Assembly (NCBI GenBank): GCA_017744365.1
Contig: JAGIBL010000005.1
Location: 1 to 64,000, forward strand
From: Nocardioidaceae bacterium
Lineage (GTDB): Bacteria > Actinomycetota > Actinomycetes > Propionibacteriales > Nocardioidaceae
Length of the DNA stretch: 64,000 nucleotides
Direction of reading: 5' to 3'
The translations under genes and the position numbers were made by a program. The first letter of the stretch is position 1. Each line of letters starts with the position of its first letter. The notes beneath the pieces are model-generated. The model saw only the letters and a list, made by a program, of their open reading frames with translations, made no database searches and was not told the origin of the DNA. Positions 15,283 to 24,652 of the stretch are shown here, piece after piece.

Positions 15283-15840
15283 ATGGACCCCGCGCCCGGA
15301 CGGTTGCTCGTCGCCTCGCCGACGCTCGCCGACCCGAACTTCGCGCGCAGCGTGGTCCTGCTGCTCGACGCCGGCGGCGACGGCGCCCTCGGGGTGGTGC
15401 TGAACCGGCCGACGACGCTGCAGGTCGCCGAGGTGCTGACCGGCTGGGACGACGTCGTCGACGGACCCGGAGTGCTCTTCCAGGGTGGCCCGGTGGAGAC
15501 CGACAGCGCCCTGGCGGTGGCCTCCGTCGGCGGGGACGGCGAGGAGGACCCGATCGGCTGGCGCCGGGTCTTCGGCAGCACCGGGCTGGTCGACCTGGAC
15601 GCGCCGATCGAGATCATGGCCGGCGTCGTCACGGCGCTGCGGATCTACGCCGGGTACGCCGGCTGGTCGGCCGGTCAGCTCGAGGACGAGATCGCCGAGG
15701 GCGCCTGGTACGTCGTCGAGGCCGAGGCAGGCGACCCGTTCCGGGCCGACCCGACCGAGCTGTGGAGCGAGGTGCTGCGCCGTCAGGGTGGCGGGCTGGC
15801 GATGCTCGCGACGATGCCGGCCGAGCCGGGGATGAACTAG
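15283..15840 (+). CDS. YqgE/AlgH family (UPF0301) protein (185 aa)
   Basis: Family signatures are complete: GRLLVASPTLADPNFARSVV at the N-terminus, GALGVVLNRPT, then VLFQGGPV and the Tyr/Gly/Trp segment IYAGYAGWSAGQLEDEI. ATG 15283 begins at the conserved MDPAPGRLL. The function of UPF0301 is not firmly known; AlgH is linked to exopolysaccharide regulation in Pseudomonas. Together with DUF3039 and the helicase downstream it forms what I recall as a common actinobacterial gene order. Confidence 0.85.
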   Translation: MDPAPGRLLVASPTLADPNFARSVVLLLDAGGDGALGVVLNRPTTLQVAEVLTGWDDVVDGPGVLFQGGPVETDSALAVASVGGDGEEDPIGWRRVFGSTGLVDLDAPIEIMAGVVTALRIYAGYAGWSAGQLEDEIAEGAWYVVEAEAGDPFRADPTELWSEVLRRQGGGLAMLATMPAEPGMN

Positions 15841-15899
15841 GGGCCCGTCCGGTCCGGCGCATTCGCGCGGGCGTCGTACGGCGGGGATAGGATGCACCG

Positions 15900-16169
15900 A
15901 TGACTTCGCAGCAGACTCCGGGCTTCGGCGTCGGCACGCTCACCGACGAGCGGGTCGAGACCGATCGCGTTCCTCTCGAGGACGGCGACCACGAGCGCTT
16001 CTCGCACTACGTGCCGAAGGACAAGCTCATGGAGGCGATGGTCAACGGGACCCCGGTGATCGCGCTGTGCGGGAAGGTGTGGGTGCCCAGCCGGGACCCG
16101 CAGAAGTTCCCGGTCTGCCCGGACTGCAAGGAGATCTGGGAGAGCCTCCAGGAGGGCGACGAGGAATGA
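15900..16169 (+). CDS. DUF3039 protein (89 aa)
   Basis: A small acidic protein with the DUF3039 core RFSHYVPKDKLMEAMVNG, followed by TPVIALCGKVWVPSRDP and CPDCKEIWESL. Three conserved cysteines (C57, C73, C76) and one His could bind zinc. Its function is unknown; the family is essentially actinobacterial. Its stop overlaps the ATG of the protease gene (ATGA), so the two are co-translated. Confidence 0.85.
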   Translation: MTSQQTPGFGVGTLTDERVETDRVPLEDGDHERFSHYVPKDKLMEAMVNGTPVIALCGKVWVPSRDPQKFPVCPDCKEIWESLQEGDEE

Positions 16170-17179
16170 CGTTCGGACACAAGGCGACGCGGACCCACCG
16201 GTTGGCGATCGTCACTCTCGGGGCTGCTCTGGCAGTGTCCGGCGCACTGGTCTCCTCGCCGGCGTCGGCCCAGTTCCGACCCGGTACGACGGCGAGCGCG
16301 GACTGCATCCGCGACGGCGGCGTGGCTGCCCGCGGCACCGGCCGCCGGCCCGACACCGAGCAGGTCCCGGCCGCCGTGGCCCGCCAGGTGCAGCGCGAGA
16401 TCGCCGAGACCGCCAGCGCCTACCGGATCTCCTCCTCGCGCACCGGCGCCCGCACCACCGCGGCGGGCCCGGCCATCAACGTCCCGGTCTGGATCCACGT
16501 GATCCGCGGCAAGCACCGCGGCGACCGGGTGATCGGCCGTCCGGCGGCGGCGAAGATGTTCGCCCAGCTGAAGTACGGCTTCAACGGCGGCCAGAACCCG
16601 GCGATGGCCGCCAGCGGGATCACCTTCCTGCTCCGCGGGATCGACTTCCGCAGCAACGACCGCTGGTTCCACTCCGCGCCGATGAGCGCGGCGGACCGGG
16701 AGATGAAGCGCGACCTGCACCGCGGCAACGGCTGGGCCCTCAACATCTACGTCAAGGGCATCAGCTCCTCGTTCGGCACGCTGCTCGGCTACTCGCGGTT
16801 CCCCTGGCAGTACCGGGCCAACCGGCTGCTCGACGGCGTCACCGTCAACGTGGACAGCCTGTCCGGCGGTCGCCTGCGCGGCTACAACTACGGCGACACC
16901 GTGATCCACGAGACCGGCCACTGGTTCGGCCTGCTGCACACCTTCGAGGGCTTCCCGGACGGCTGCTCCGGCATCGGCGACGGCGTCGGGGACACGCCTG
17001 CCGAGGCGATCCCGGCGGCGGGCTGCCCGCTGGGCCGGGACACCTGCGACGCCGCCGGCACCGACCCGGTCACGAACTTCATGGACTACGGCTTCGACAG
17101 CTGCATGAACACCTTCACCCCCGGCCAGCAGGCCCGGATGAAGGCGGCGTTCCTCCGCTACCGGTACAACGTGCGGTGA
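16166..17179 (+). CDS. Secreted zinc metalloprotease, M43 (pappalysin)-like (337 aa)
   Basis: The signal peptide (about residues 12-34, LAIVTLGAALAVSGALVSSP, cleavage near ASA) is followed by a metzincin domain: HETGHWFGLLH near residue 248 gives the three zinc ligands, and NFMDYGFDSC provides the Met-turn. Cysteines near the end can form disulphides. ATG 16166 overlaps the DUF3039 stop. An exported protease between two cytosolic genes is unusual for this gene order. Confidence 0.85.
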   Translation: MTFGHKATRTHRLAIVTLGAALAVSGALVSSPASAQFRPGTTASADCIRDGGVAARGTGRRPDTEQVPAAVARQVQREIAETASAYRISSSRTGARTTAAGPAINVPVWIHVIRGKHRGDRVIGRPAAAKMFAQLKYGFNGGQNPAMAASGITFLLRGIDFRSNDRWFHSAPMSAADREMKRDLHRGNGWALNIYVKGISSSFGTLLGYSRFPWQYRANRLLDGVTVNVDSLSGGRLRGYNYGDTVIHETGHWFGLLHTFEGFPDGCSGIGDGVGDTPAEAIPAAGCPLGRDTCDAAGTDPVTNFMDYGFDSCMNTFTPGQQARMKAAFLRYRYNVR

Positions 17180-18963
17180 GCCCGGGCGGACAGGAGCCGC
17201 CCGCCCCGCTCGAGCTTCCTCCCGCTTACCCGGCACGCGCAGCCTGGGGGACCGCGACGAGCCTGCGGGCCTGGCAGGCGGCCGCGATCGGCCAGTACTT
17301 CGACGACGACCCGCGCGACTTCCTGGCGGTCGCGACCCCGGGCGCCGGCAAGACGACGTTCGCGCTGACCATCGCCTCCGAGCTGCTCGCCCGGCGGGTG
17401 GTCGACCGGATCACCGTGGTGGCGCCGACCGAGCACCTCAAGACGCAGTGGGCCCAGGCGGCTGCCCGGGTGGGCATCCCGATCGACCCGGCGTACTCCG
17501 GCGGCAAGGGCAGGACCAGCGGAGACTTCGTCGGCATCGCGGTGACGTACGCCGGTGTGGCCACCAACCCGCTGGCCTTCCGGATCCGCACCGAGCGGTT
17601 CAAGACGCTGGTGATCCTCGACGAGATCCACCACGCCGGTGACGCGCTGTCCTGGGGCGAGGCGGTCCGCGAGGCGTTCGAGCCGGCCCGGCGGCGGCTG
17701 GCGCTGACCGGCACCCCGTTCCGCTCCGACGTCAACCCGATCCCGTTCGTCACCTACGAGCCCGGCCACGACGGCATCCCGCGCTCGGCGGCCGACTACA
17801 CCTACGGCTACGGGCACGCGCTGCGCGACCACGTGGTCCGGCCGGTCCTCTTCTGGGCGTACGGCGGCGACCTGCAGTGGCGAACCCGGGCCGGCGACGA
17901 GGTCTCCGCGCGCCTGGGCGAGCCGCTGACCAAGGACCTGGCCGCGCAGGCACTACGGACCGCGCTCGACCCCGGCGGCTCGTGGATCGCCTCGGTGCTC
18001 GAGGCCGCGGACAAGCGGCTCTCCGAGGTGCGCAAGAACGTCCCGGACGCCGGTGGCCTGGTGATCGCCAGCGACCAGGACTCCGCCCGCGCCTACGCCG
18101 CGCTGCTGACCGCCATCGCAGGGGAGAAGCCGACGGTGGTGCTCTCCGACGAGAAGGCCGCCTCGAAGCGGATCGAGAAGTTCGCCGCCGGGGACAGCCG
18201 CTGGATGGTCGCGGTCCGGATGGTCTCCGAGGGCGTCGACGTGCCGCGGCTCTGCGTCGGGGTCTACGCCACCAACACCGGCACGCCGCTGTTCTTCGCC
18301 CAGGCGATCGGCCGCTTCGTACGCTCGCGCGGCCGGGGCGAGACCGCGTCGATCTTCCTGCCCTCGGCACCCTCGCTGCTCGGCTTCGCCGCCGAGATGG
18401 AGGTCGAGCGCGACCACGTGCTCGGCCGGAAGATCAGCGACGAGGGCGACATCTTCGCCGCCGAGGACGCGCTGATGGCGCAGGCCCAGGCGGGGGAGGC
18501 GGCGTCGGACGAGCTCGAGGCGGTCCCGTTCGAGGCGCTCGGGTCGAGCGCGACCTTCGCCCACGTCCTGTACGACGGCGCGGAGTTCGGGCACGCCGGC
18601 GAGGTGCACGTCGGGTCGGAGGAGGAGATGGACTTCCTCGGCATCCCGGGCCTGCTCGAGCCGGACCAGGTGCGCAGCCTGCTGCAGAACCGGCAGAAGG
18701 AACGGCGCGCCAAGCAGGACGCGGCCCCCGCCGCAGTGGACGAAGAGGTCGACGTCGCGGCCCACGAGCGACTGGGCATCCTGCGCCGCGAGCTCAACGG
18801 CTTGGTGGCGGCCTGGCACCACCGGACCGGGCAGGCGCACGGGATCACCCACGCGGCGCTGCGCAAGGAGTGCGGCGGGCCCGCGGCCGCGGTGGCGACG
18901 GCGGGACAGCTGCAGGCGCGCATCGACCGGCTCCGGGAGTGGGCGGCGAAGAAGTCGTCCTAG
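17176..18963 (+). CDS. Superfamily 2 DEAD/DEAH-type helicase (595 aa)
   Basis: Motif I is ATPGAGKTTFA (about 53-63), motif II DEIHHAGD, motif III LALTGTPFRSD, and motif VI the segment QAIGRFVRSRGRGE; a Rad25/XPB-like or UvrB-like two-domain ATPase fits. The C-terminal 150 residues are a charged helical tail of unknown role. The GTG start overlaps the protease stop by 4 bases. It probably acts in DNA repair or RNA remodelling; the precise role is unknown. Confidence 0.85.
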   Translation: MSPGGQEPPAPLELPPAYPARAAWGTATSLRAWQAAAIGQYFDDDPRDFLAVATPGAGKTTFALTIASELLARRVVDRITVVAPTEHLKTQWAQAAARVGIPIDPAYSGGKGRTSGDFVGIAVTYAGVATNPLAFRIRTERFKTLVILDEIHHAGDALSWGEAVREAFEPARRRLALTGTPFRSDVNPIPFVTYEPGHDGIPRSAADYTYGYGHALRDHVVRPVLFWAYGGDLQWRTRAGDEVSARLGEPLTKDLAAQALRTALDPGGSWIASVLEAADKRLSEVRKNVPDAGGLVIASDQDSARAYAALLTAIAGEKPTVVLSDEKAASKRIEKFAAGDSRWMVAVRMVSEGVDVPRLCVGVYATNTGTPLFFAQAIGRFVRSRGRGETASIFLPSAPSLLGFAAEMEVERDHVLGRKISDEGDIFAAEDALMAQAQAGEAASDELEAVPFEALGSSATFAHVLYDGAEFGHAGEVHVGSEEEMDFLGIPGLLEPDQVRSLLQNRQKERRAKQDAAPAAVDEEVDVAAHERLGILRRELNGLVAAWHHRTGQAHGITHAALRKECGGPAAAVATAGQLQARIDRLREWAAKKSS

Positions 18964-20727
<1,764 letters not shown>

Positions 20728-20728
20728 G

Positions 20729-20854
20729 TCAGATCTCGCAGACCCGCTCGGCCAGCGGGGCGCCGTCGCAGCAGTTCGCCTTCATGTGGCAGTGCGGGCA
20801 GAGCCACCGGGTGGCGATGGGGTCGAACGGCTTCCCGCAGTAGTCGCACGGCAT
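20729..20854 (-). CDS. Small Cys-rich zinc-ribbon-like protein (41 aa)
   Basis: This short leftward frame begins MPCDYCGKPF and contains CxxC (C3, C6) and WLCPHCHMKANCC (C19, C22, C28, C29), a classic double-knuckle zinc ribbon, in only 41 residues. The regular Cys spacing is hard to explain as a chance frame. It converges with hppD, the two stops being 1 base apart. Function unknown; perhaps an RNA- or protein-binding zinc module. Confidence 0.6.
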   Translation of the reverse strand: MPCDYCGKPFDPIATRWLCPHCHMKANCCDGAPLAERVCEI

Positions 20855-20931
20855 GGTGCCGAACCTACGACGCGCTGGGCCACCTGCCAGGACGGCACGC
20901 CGCAGGTCTGTGCCCGGTCGGCGGGTGGGCG

Positions 20932-22137
20932 TCAGTCGAGGTCGCCGACCGCGACGAGCTCGGCCTCGGACTCGGTGCCGTGCGCGGGAGGTGCGCCGGT
21001 CTCGATGAAGCGGCGGCCGGCGGCGACGATGACCAGGCCGACCAGGACGGCGCCGGCACCCATCCAGAACGGCGCGTGCACGCTGACGTGCTCGCCGAGC
21101 TTGCCGGCGGCCCAGGGGCCGACCGCGCCGCCGGAGAAGCGCACGAAGGAGTACGCCGCCGAGGCGACCGGGCGCTCGACCGGCGCGGCGCCCATGACCG
21201 CGGTGGTGATGACGGTGTTGTTGATGCCCAGGAACGCACCCGCGGCGATGATGCCGAGGACCAGCACCGGCTTCGAGTCGGTCCAGATCGCCATCACGGC
21301 CAGGTCGGCCGCGAACAGCGCGAGCGCCGCGACGATGGTGGTCACCGTGCCGATCCGGCGTTCCAGCGCGGGCGCCACGACCACCGAGGTGAAGGCCAGC
21401 ATCACGCCCCACCCGAAGAAGACCCAGCCGACCTTGGAGGCCGACATGTCCAGCGGGAACGGCGCGAACGCGAGCAGCGTGAAGAAGCCCAGGTTGTAGA
21501 ACAGAGCGGTCAGTGCGATGGCGAGCAGGCCGGGGAAGCGCAGCGCCTTGAACGGGTCCGCGAGCGACGTACGACGGGCCGCGGGCGGCGTCGCGGGGAG
21601 GAAGAGCGCGGTGGCCACGAGCGCGATCGTCATCAGCACCGCGACGCCGAAGAACGGTGCCCGCCAGGAGAGCTCGCCCAGCTGGCCTCCGACGATGGGA
21701 CCGACCGCGATGCCGAGGCCCAGCGCCGACTCGAACAGGATGATCGCCTGCGCGGTGGAGCCGCGGGCGGCGAGCACGATGGTGGACAGCGCGGTCGCGA
21801 TGAACAGCGCGTTGCCCAGTCCCCAGCCGGCGCGGAAGCCGACGATCGCACCGATGGTGTCCGAGGCGCCGGCCAGGGCGCTGAACACGATGATCAGCAC
21901 GAGGCCGGCCAGCAGGGTGCGCTTGGCGCCGATCCGGCTGGAGATCACGCCGGTGACCAGCATGGCCACCCCCATGATCGCCATGTAGCTGGTGAAGAGC
22001 AGCGAGACCTGGCTGGGGGAGGCGCCGAGCTCGTCGGCGATGGGCTTGAGGATCGGGTCGACCAGGCCGATGCCCATGAACGCGATGACGCAGGCGAAGG
22101 CGACGGCCCAGACGGCACGGGGCTGCTGGAGGTTCAA
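20932..22137 (-). CDS. MFS drug/metabolite efflux transporter (401 aa)
   Basis: Twelve hydrophobic segments with MFS landmarks: DPILKPIADELGASPSQVSL near the start, the loop 2-3 motif SRIGAKRTLL, and GPIVGGQLGELSWRAPFF in segment 5 (antiporter motif C type). TTG 22137 is chosen: AAAGGA sits 6 bases upstream and the TTG overlaps the MarR stop. It is co-transcribed with its MarR regulator, the usual set-up for an inducible efflux pump. The substrate is unknown. Confidence 0.85.
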   Translation of the reverse strand: MNLQQPRAVWAVAFACVIAFMGIGLVDPILKPIADELGASPSQVSLLFTSYMAIMGVAMLVTGVISSRIGAKRTLLAGLVLIIVFSALAGASDTIGAIVGFRAGWGLGNALFIATALSTIVLAARGSTAQAIILFESALGLGIAVGPIVGGQLGELSWRAPFFGVAVLMTIALVATALFLPATPPAARRTSLADPFKALRFPGLLAIALTALFYNLGFFTLLAFAPFPLDMSASKVGWVFFGWGVMLAFTSVVVAPALERRIGTVTTIVAALALFAADLAVMAIWTDSKPVLVLGIIAAGAFLGINNTVITTAVMGAAPVERPVASAAYSFVRFSGGAVGPWAAGKLGEHVSVHAPFWMGAGAVLVGLVIVAAGRRFIETGAPPAHGTESEAELVAVGDLD

Positions 22138-22571
22138 CGGTGTCCTTTCTCGGGAGACGGGCTCTCGACCAGGAGGCGCAGCACCCGCGCGGCGGTGGCC
22201 GCGTCGGCGTGCTCGACGTCGCCGAGGAGCGAGGCGATCAGCTCGCCGATCGCGCGCCGGCTGGTACGCAGCGCGACGGCGCCCTCGCGGGTCATGGTGA
22301 CCCGGGTGGCGCGGGCGTCTGCGGGGTCGGCGTCCTTGGTGACCCAGCCGCGCTCGACGAGGGCGTTGACGGTCCCCGTCATCGTCGGCTGGCTGCACTG
22401 GTCGAGCTTGGCGAGCTGGCCGATCCCGAGGGGACCGTGCTCGTCGAGGATGGAGAGGACCCGGGCGCCGGCGGGCAGGTCGGCCTCGCGACGGATGCGG
22501 CGGAGCAGCCGGGAGGCGTAGAGGCCGATCTCGGTGCTGGTCGCGACGAGGTCCTCGGACATGACGTCCAC
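22134..22571 (-). CDS. MarR-family regulator (145 aa)
   Basis: Winged HTH with LGIGQLAKLDQCSQPTMTGT (recognition helix) and a wing DADPADARATRVTMTREG, as in MarR/OhrR proteins. The first gene of the efflux operon; a perfect palindrome sits just upstream, so autorepression is very likely. ATG 22571 or 22562 may be used. Confidence 0.9.
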   Translation of the reverse strand: MDVMSEDLVATSTEIGLYASRLLRRIRREADLPAGARVLSILDEHGPLGIGQLAKLDQCSQPTMTGTVNALVERGWVTKDADPADARATRVTMTREGAVALRTSRRAIGELIASLLGDVEHADAATAARVLRLLVESPSPEKGHR

Positions 22572-22572
22572 T

Positions 22573-22593
22573 TTACATAGGAAACCTATGTAA
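22573..22593. promoter_or_regulatory. MarR operator palindrome
   Basis: TTACATAGG and CCTATGTAA form a perfect 9-bp inverted repeat around AAA, immediately upstream of the MarR start. The size and AT-rich ends are typical of MarR boxes. Confidence 0.75.
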
Positions 22594-22597
22594 CGGA

Positions 22598-22627
22598 AGT
22601 GCCGCCCCTGTCGCCAGGGGCGGCACT
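22598..22627. terminator. Hairpin after the SPFH gene
   Basis: AGTGCCGCCCCTG (22598-22610) pairs perfectly with CAGGGGCGGCACT (22615-22627) around TCGC. It lies 3 bases after the leftward SPFH stop and ahead of the MarR promoter, and insulates the two units. Confidence 0.75.
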
Positions 22628-22629
22628 CC

Positions 22630-23280
22630 TCACTCGACCGTCAGCTTCACCGACGCGCCGTACGGCAGCGCCTGGACCAGCCGCAGCTGAGCGAGCGCCG
22701 GGTGGTCGTCGAGCAGCTTGGCCGCGTTGGCCAGCGAGCGCAGCGCGGCCGTCTCGGCGCGTGCCTTCTCCAGCTCGGCCTGGCCACGGGCCCGCGCGGT
22801 CACCAGCTCGGCCTGCGCGGAGCGCAGCTCGACCGGCAGCAGCACGTCCTTGACCACGACCTCGGCGACGTCGACACCGACCTCGGCGCCGGTCGCGCGA
22901 GCCGCGTCCCGCAGCGCATCCGGGACCACGACCCGCAGCCGAGTGATCGCCTCGGTGGCCGCGACCGAGGCGACCGCGTCGCGCAGCGCCACCTGGACGG
23001 CCAGGTAGACCACGTCGAGCGGAGCCTCGGCGACCTCGACGAACCGGCGCGCGTCCGCGAGGGTCCATCGGATCGCGGCGGAGACCCGGACGGTCAGGCC
23101 GTCGGCGGTCGGGACCTCCTGCACGGCCACATGGGCGACCTGGGTCCGCGTCGGGACGGTCAGGTAGGTCGCCTTGCGGGGGCGCCGGTGCTGACCGGGC
23201 TCCAGCACGCGGCTGAACGTGCCGCGGACGTGCTCGACGAGCTGGGTGCCGGGGTGGACGGTGATCTTGCGCAGGGACAT
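22630..23280 (-). CDS. SPFH/Band 7 (slipin-like) protein without membrane anchor (216 aa)
   Basis: The SPFH core is readable: LTVRVSAAIRWTLADARRFV, VAVQVALRDAVASV and DVAEVVVKDVLLPVELRSAQ, followed by an Ala/Glu coiled coil (ARARGQAELEKARAETAALR). Unlike most slipins and stomatins, there is no N-terminal hydrophobic segment: the chain starts MSLRKITVHPGTQLVEHVRG directly with strand residues. GGAAGGAGG before ATG 23280 fixes the start. It probably forms cytosolic or peripheral oligomers. The transcript has an unusually structured leader (23281-23580). Confidence 0.8.
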   Translation of the reverse strand: MSLRKITVHPGTQLVEHVRGTFSRVLEPGQHRRPRKATYLTVPTRTQVAHVAVQEVPTADGLTVRVSAAIRWTLADARRFVEVAEAPLDVVYLAVQVALRDAVASVAATEAITRLRVVVPDALRDAARATGAEVGVDVAEVVVKDVLLPVELRSAQAELVTARARGQAELEKARAETAALRSLANAAKLLDDHPALAQLRLVQALPYGASVKLTVE

Positions 23281-23355
23281 GGCTGACCTCCTTCCGTTGC
23301 GTGACAGGCCGTGTCCTTCTTGTTCTTCGGTTGTGCTTCCTGGGTGGTGCAGCAC

Positions 23356-23450
23356 GAACGGACCTGGGACACGATCGGGGACGGGGCAACGGCCGTCGTC
23401 GTGACCGGCCGGGCCGCTGGTCCCGGAGCGCGATGCTCCCAGGTCCGTTC
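23356..23450 (-). ncRNA. Long-range 14-bp helix in the SPFH leader
   Basis: GAACGGACCTGGGA (23356-23369) is the perfect reverse complement of TCCCAGGTCCGTTC (23437-23450), with 67 GC-rich bases between that can fold further. It lies between the three tRNA-like arms and the SPFH ribosome-binding site. Part of one arm (GGACC, minus strand) can alternatively pair with GGTCC upstream of the tRNA-like arms, so two exclusive folds are possible. Confidence 0.5.
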
Positions 23451-23461
23451 GCTTGAGGTGA

Positions 23462-23513
23462 GGGGAGTTGAACCCCGCGCTTCACAGGCGCGTACCAAGG
23501 TGTCGAGGGGTAC
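23462..23513 (-). ncRNA. tRNA-like three-arm element (GTG anticodon-like loop)
   Basis: Read on the minus strand, three perfect hairpins abut without a spare base. A D-like arm GTACC/GGTAC has a 12-base loop (23492-23513). An anticodon-like arm GCGC/GCGC has the 7-base loop CTGTGAA, centre GTG as in tRNA-His (23477-23491). A T-like arm GGGG/CCCC has the 7-base loop TTCAACT (23462-23476). No 7-bp acceptor stem, no linker bases and no CCA are found, so it is not a normal tRNA. It precedes the SPFH gene on the same strand. Confidence 0.5.
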
Positions 23514-23580
23514 GACGCGCAGGACCGTCCTCGGTACTCCTGGCCGGCTGCTGATCCCTCGGTGGAGGACCGTAAGGCGC

Positions 23581-23608
23581 CGAAAACCCTTTGCACGAAG
23601 GGTTTTCG
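23581..23608. terminator. Bidirectional intrinsic terminator
   Basis: CGAAAACCCTT (23581-23591) pairs with AAGGGTTTTCG (23598-23608) around TGCACG. The A/T-rich outer stem gives a U-run on either strand. It ends the leftward DUF4873/TetR transcript 11 bases after its stop and marks the upstream limit of the SPFH leader. Confidence 0.75.
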
Positions 23609-23619
23609 CTGTGCCTGGC

Positions 23620-23907
23620 TCAGAAGGGCGGGGTGCCCGTCCCGGTGATCCGGAAACGCCCCCACGGGTCCTGGTCGGAGAGCCGGCCGGCGGCGGCGCC
23701 GTACGGCGTGGTCAGGGTGACCGTGGCGCCGGGGCGGTGCTGCTCCTCGACGCGGCTGTCCGCGCTGATCCGGCCGTACCAGTGGAACTTCCCGTCGATC
23801 GGCTCGAAGTGGCCGCGCAGGGTGACCGCGACGTTCAGCTCGCCCACGTCGCCGGTGATCGCGGCCGGGCCGGCGTACTCCTCGCGCTCCTCGTGGATCT
23901 CGTGCAT
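23620..23907 (-). CDS. DUF4873-like protein (95 aa)
   Basis: A small beta-rich protein with ITGDVGELNVAVTLRGHFEP, DGKFHWYGRIS and the end motif DPWGRFRITGTGTPPF, which I associate with DUF4873, often found fused to or beside flavin monooxygenases in mycobacteria and relatives. ATG 23907 overlaps the TetR stop by one base (TGATG), so it is co-translated with the regulator. Function unknown. Confidence 0.7.
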   Translation of the reverse strand: MHEIHEEREEYAGPAAITGDVGELNVAVTLRGHFEPIDGKFHWYGRISADSRVEEQHRPGATVTLTTPYGAAAGRLSDQDPWGRFRITGTGTPPF

Positions 23908-24593
23908 CACGCCTCCTTGCGGCCGACCAGGCGCAGCTCGGCGACACCGTCGACCAACACGCCGTTGTCCGCGGCGAACCCGCTGAACGCGTGCCAGATG
24001 AACGAGCCGAGGTACTGCGCGGTGGCCTCGCGGCTCATGATGTCGCGGCGCAGGTACCACTCGCCGACCGCGAGGCCCATCCCGATGACGCCGTGCGCCC
24101 ACGGCTCCGCGCCGCCGGCGTCGACGCCGAGACGGCGCAGGGTGTCGCCCATCAGCTTGGCGAAGGTGGTCGCGATCTGGTTCTTGCCGTCGGCCAGCGG
24201 GTCGTCGCTGCTGCGGTGCTCGATGAGCAGCAGGAAGACCTGCGGGTGCTCGTCGAGCAGTGCCAGGTAGTCCTCGCAGCCGCGGTAGACCTTGTCGCGG
24301 ATGGTTCCCTCGGCGAGCAGTAGCGGCACCAGCCGGTCGGTGACCTGGGTGGCGCCCCAGTGGCCGACCGCCTTGTAGAGGTCGTCCTTGTCGCTGAAGT
24401 AGCGGTACAGCACCGGCTTGCTCACCCCGGCGGACGCGGCGATCTGGGCGATCGAGGCACCCGGACCGTGCAGGTCGATCGCCTCGACGGCGGCGGCGAC
24501 CAGCTCCGCGCGGCGCGCCTCGCGGTGCTCGTCCCAGCGGGTGCTGCGCCCGTCCCCGTCCTTCGGCGATGTGTCCTTGACGCTCGGAGTCAT
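23907..24593 (-). CDS. TetR-family regulator of the diiron oxygenase (228 aa)
   Basis: N-terminal HTH: ASIAQIAASAGVSKPVLYRY, then FSDKDDLYKAVGHWGATQVT; the C-terminal ligand domain is all-helical. It diverges from the AurF-like gene at 24653 over 59 bases that contain two small palindromes. It therefore probably represses that gene and its own operon. Confidence 0.85.
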   Translation of the reverse strand: MTPSVKDTSPKDGDGRSTRWDEHREARRAELVAAAVEAIDLHGPGASIAQIAASAGVSKPVLYRYFSDKDDLYKAVGHWGATQVTDRLVPLLLAEGTIRDKVYRGCEDYLALLDEHPQVFLLLIEHRSSDDPLADGKNQIATTFAKLMGDTLRRLGVDAGGAEPWAHGVIGMGLAVGEWYLRRDIMSREATAQYLGSFIWHAFSGFAADNGVLVDGVAELRLVGRKEA

Positions 24594-24601
24594 GGGGGTA
24601 C

Positions 24602-24631
24602 TCTACCCAAGTAGACGTTACTTTCGGTAAC
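24602..24631. promoter_or_regulatory. Tandem palindromes between TetR and AurF-like genes
   Basis: TCTAC/GTAGA around CCAA (24602-24615) is followed directly by GTTAC/GTAAC around TTTCG (24617-24631). Two adjacent short inverted repeats in a 59-base divergent promoter are good TetR operator candidates. GAGGAG ahead of ATG 24653 is the ribosome-binding site of the rightward gene. Confidence 0.6.
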
Positions 24632-24652
24632 ACCAACTGTGAGGAGCCTCGG

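Noticed and set aside
23462-23530. Functional tRNA-His on the minus strand
   Set aside because: Arms are present, but there is no acceptor stem, no linkers and no CCA; treated as a tRNA-like element.
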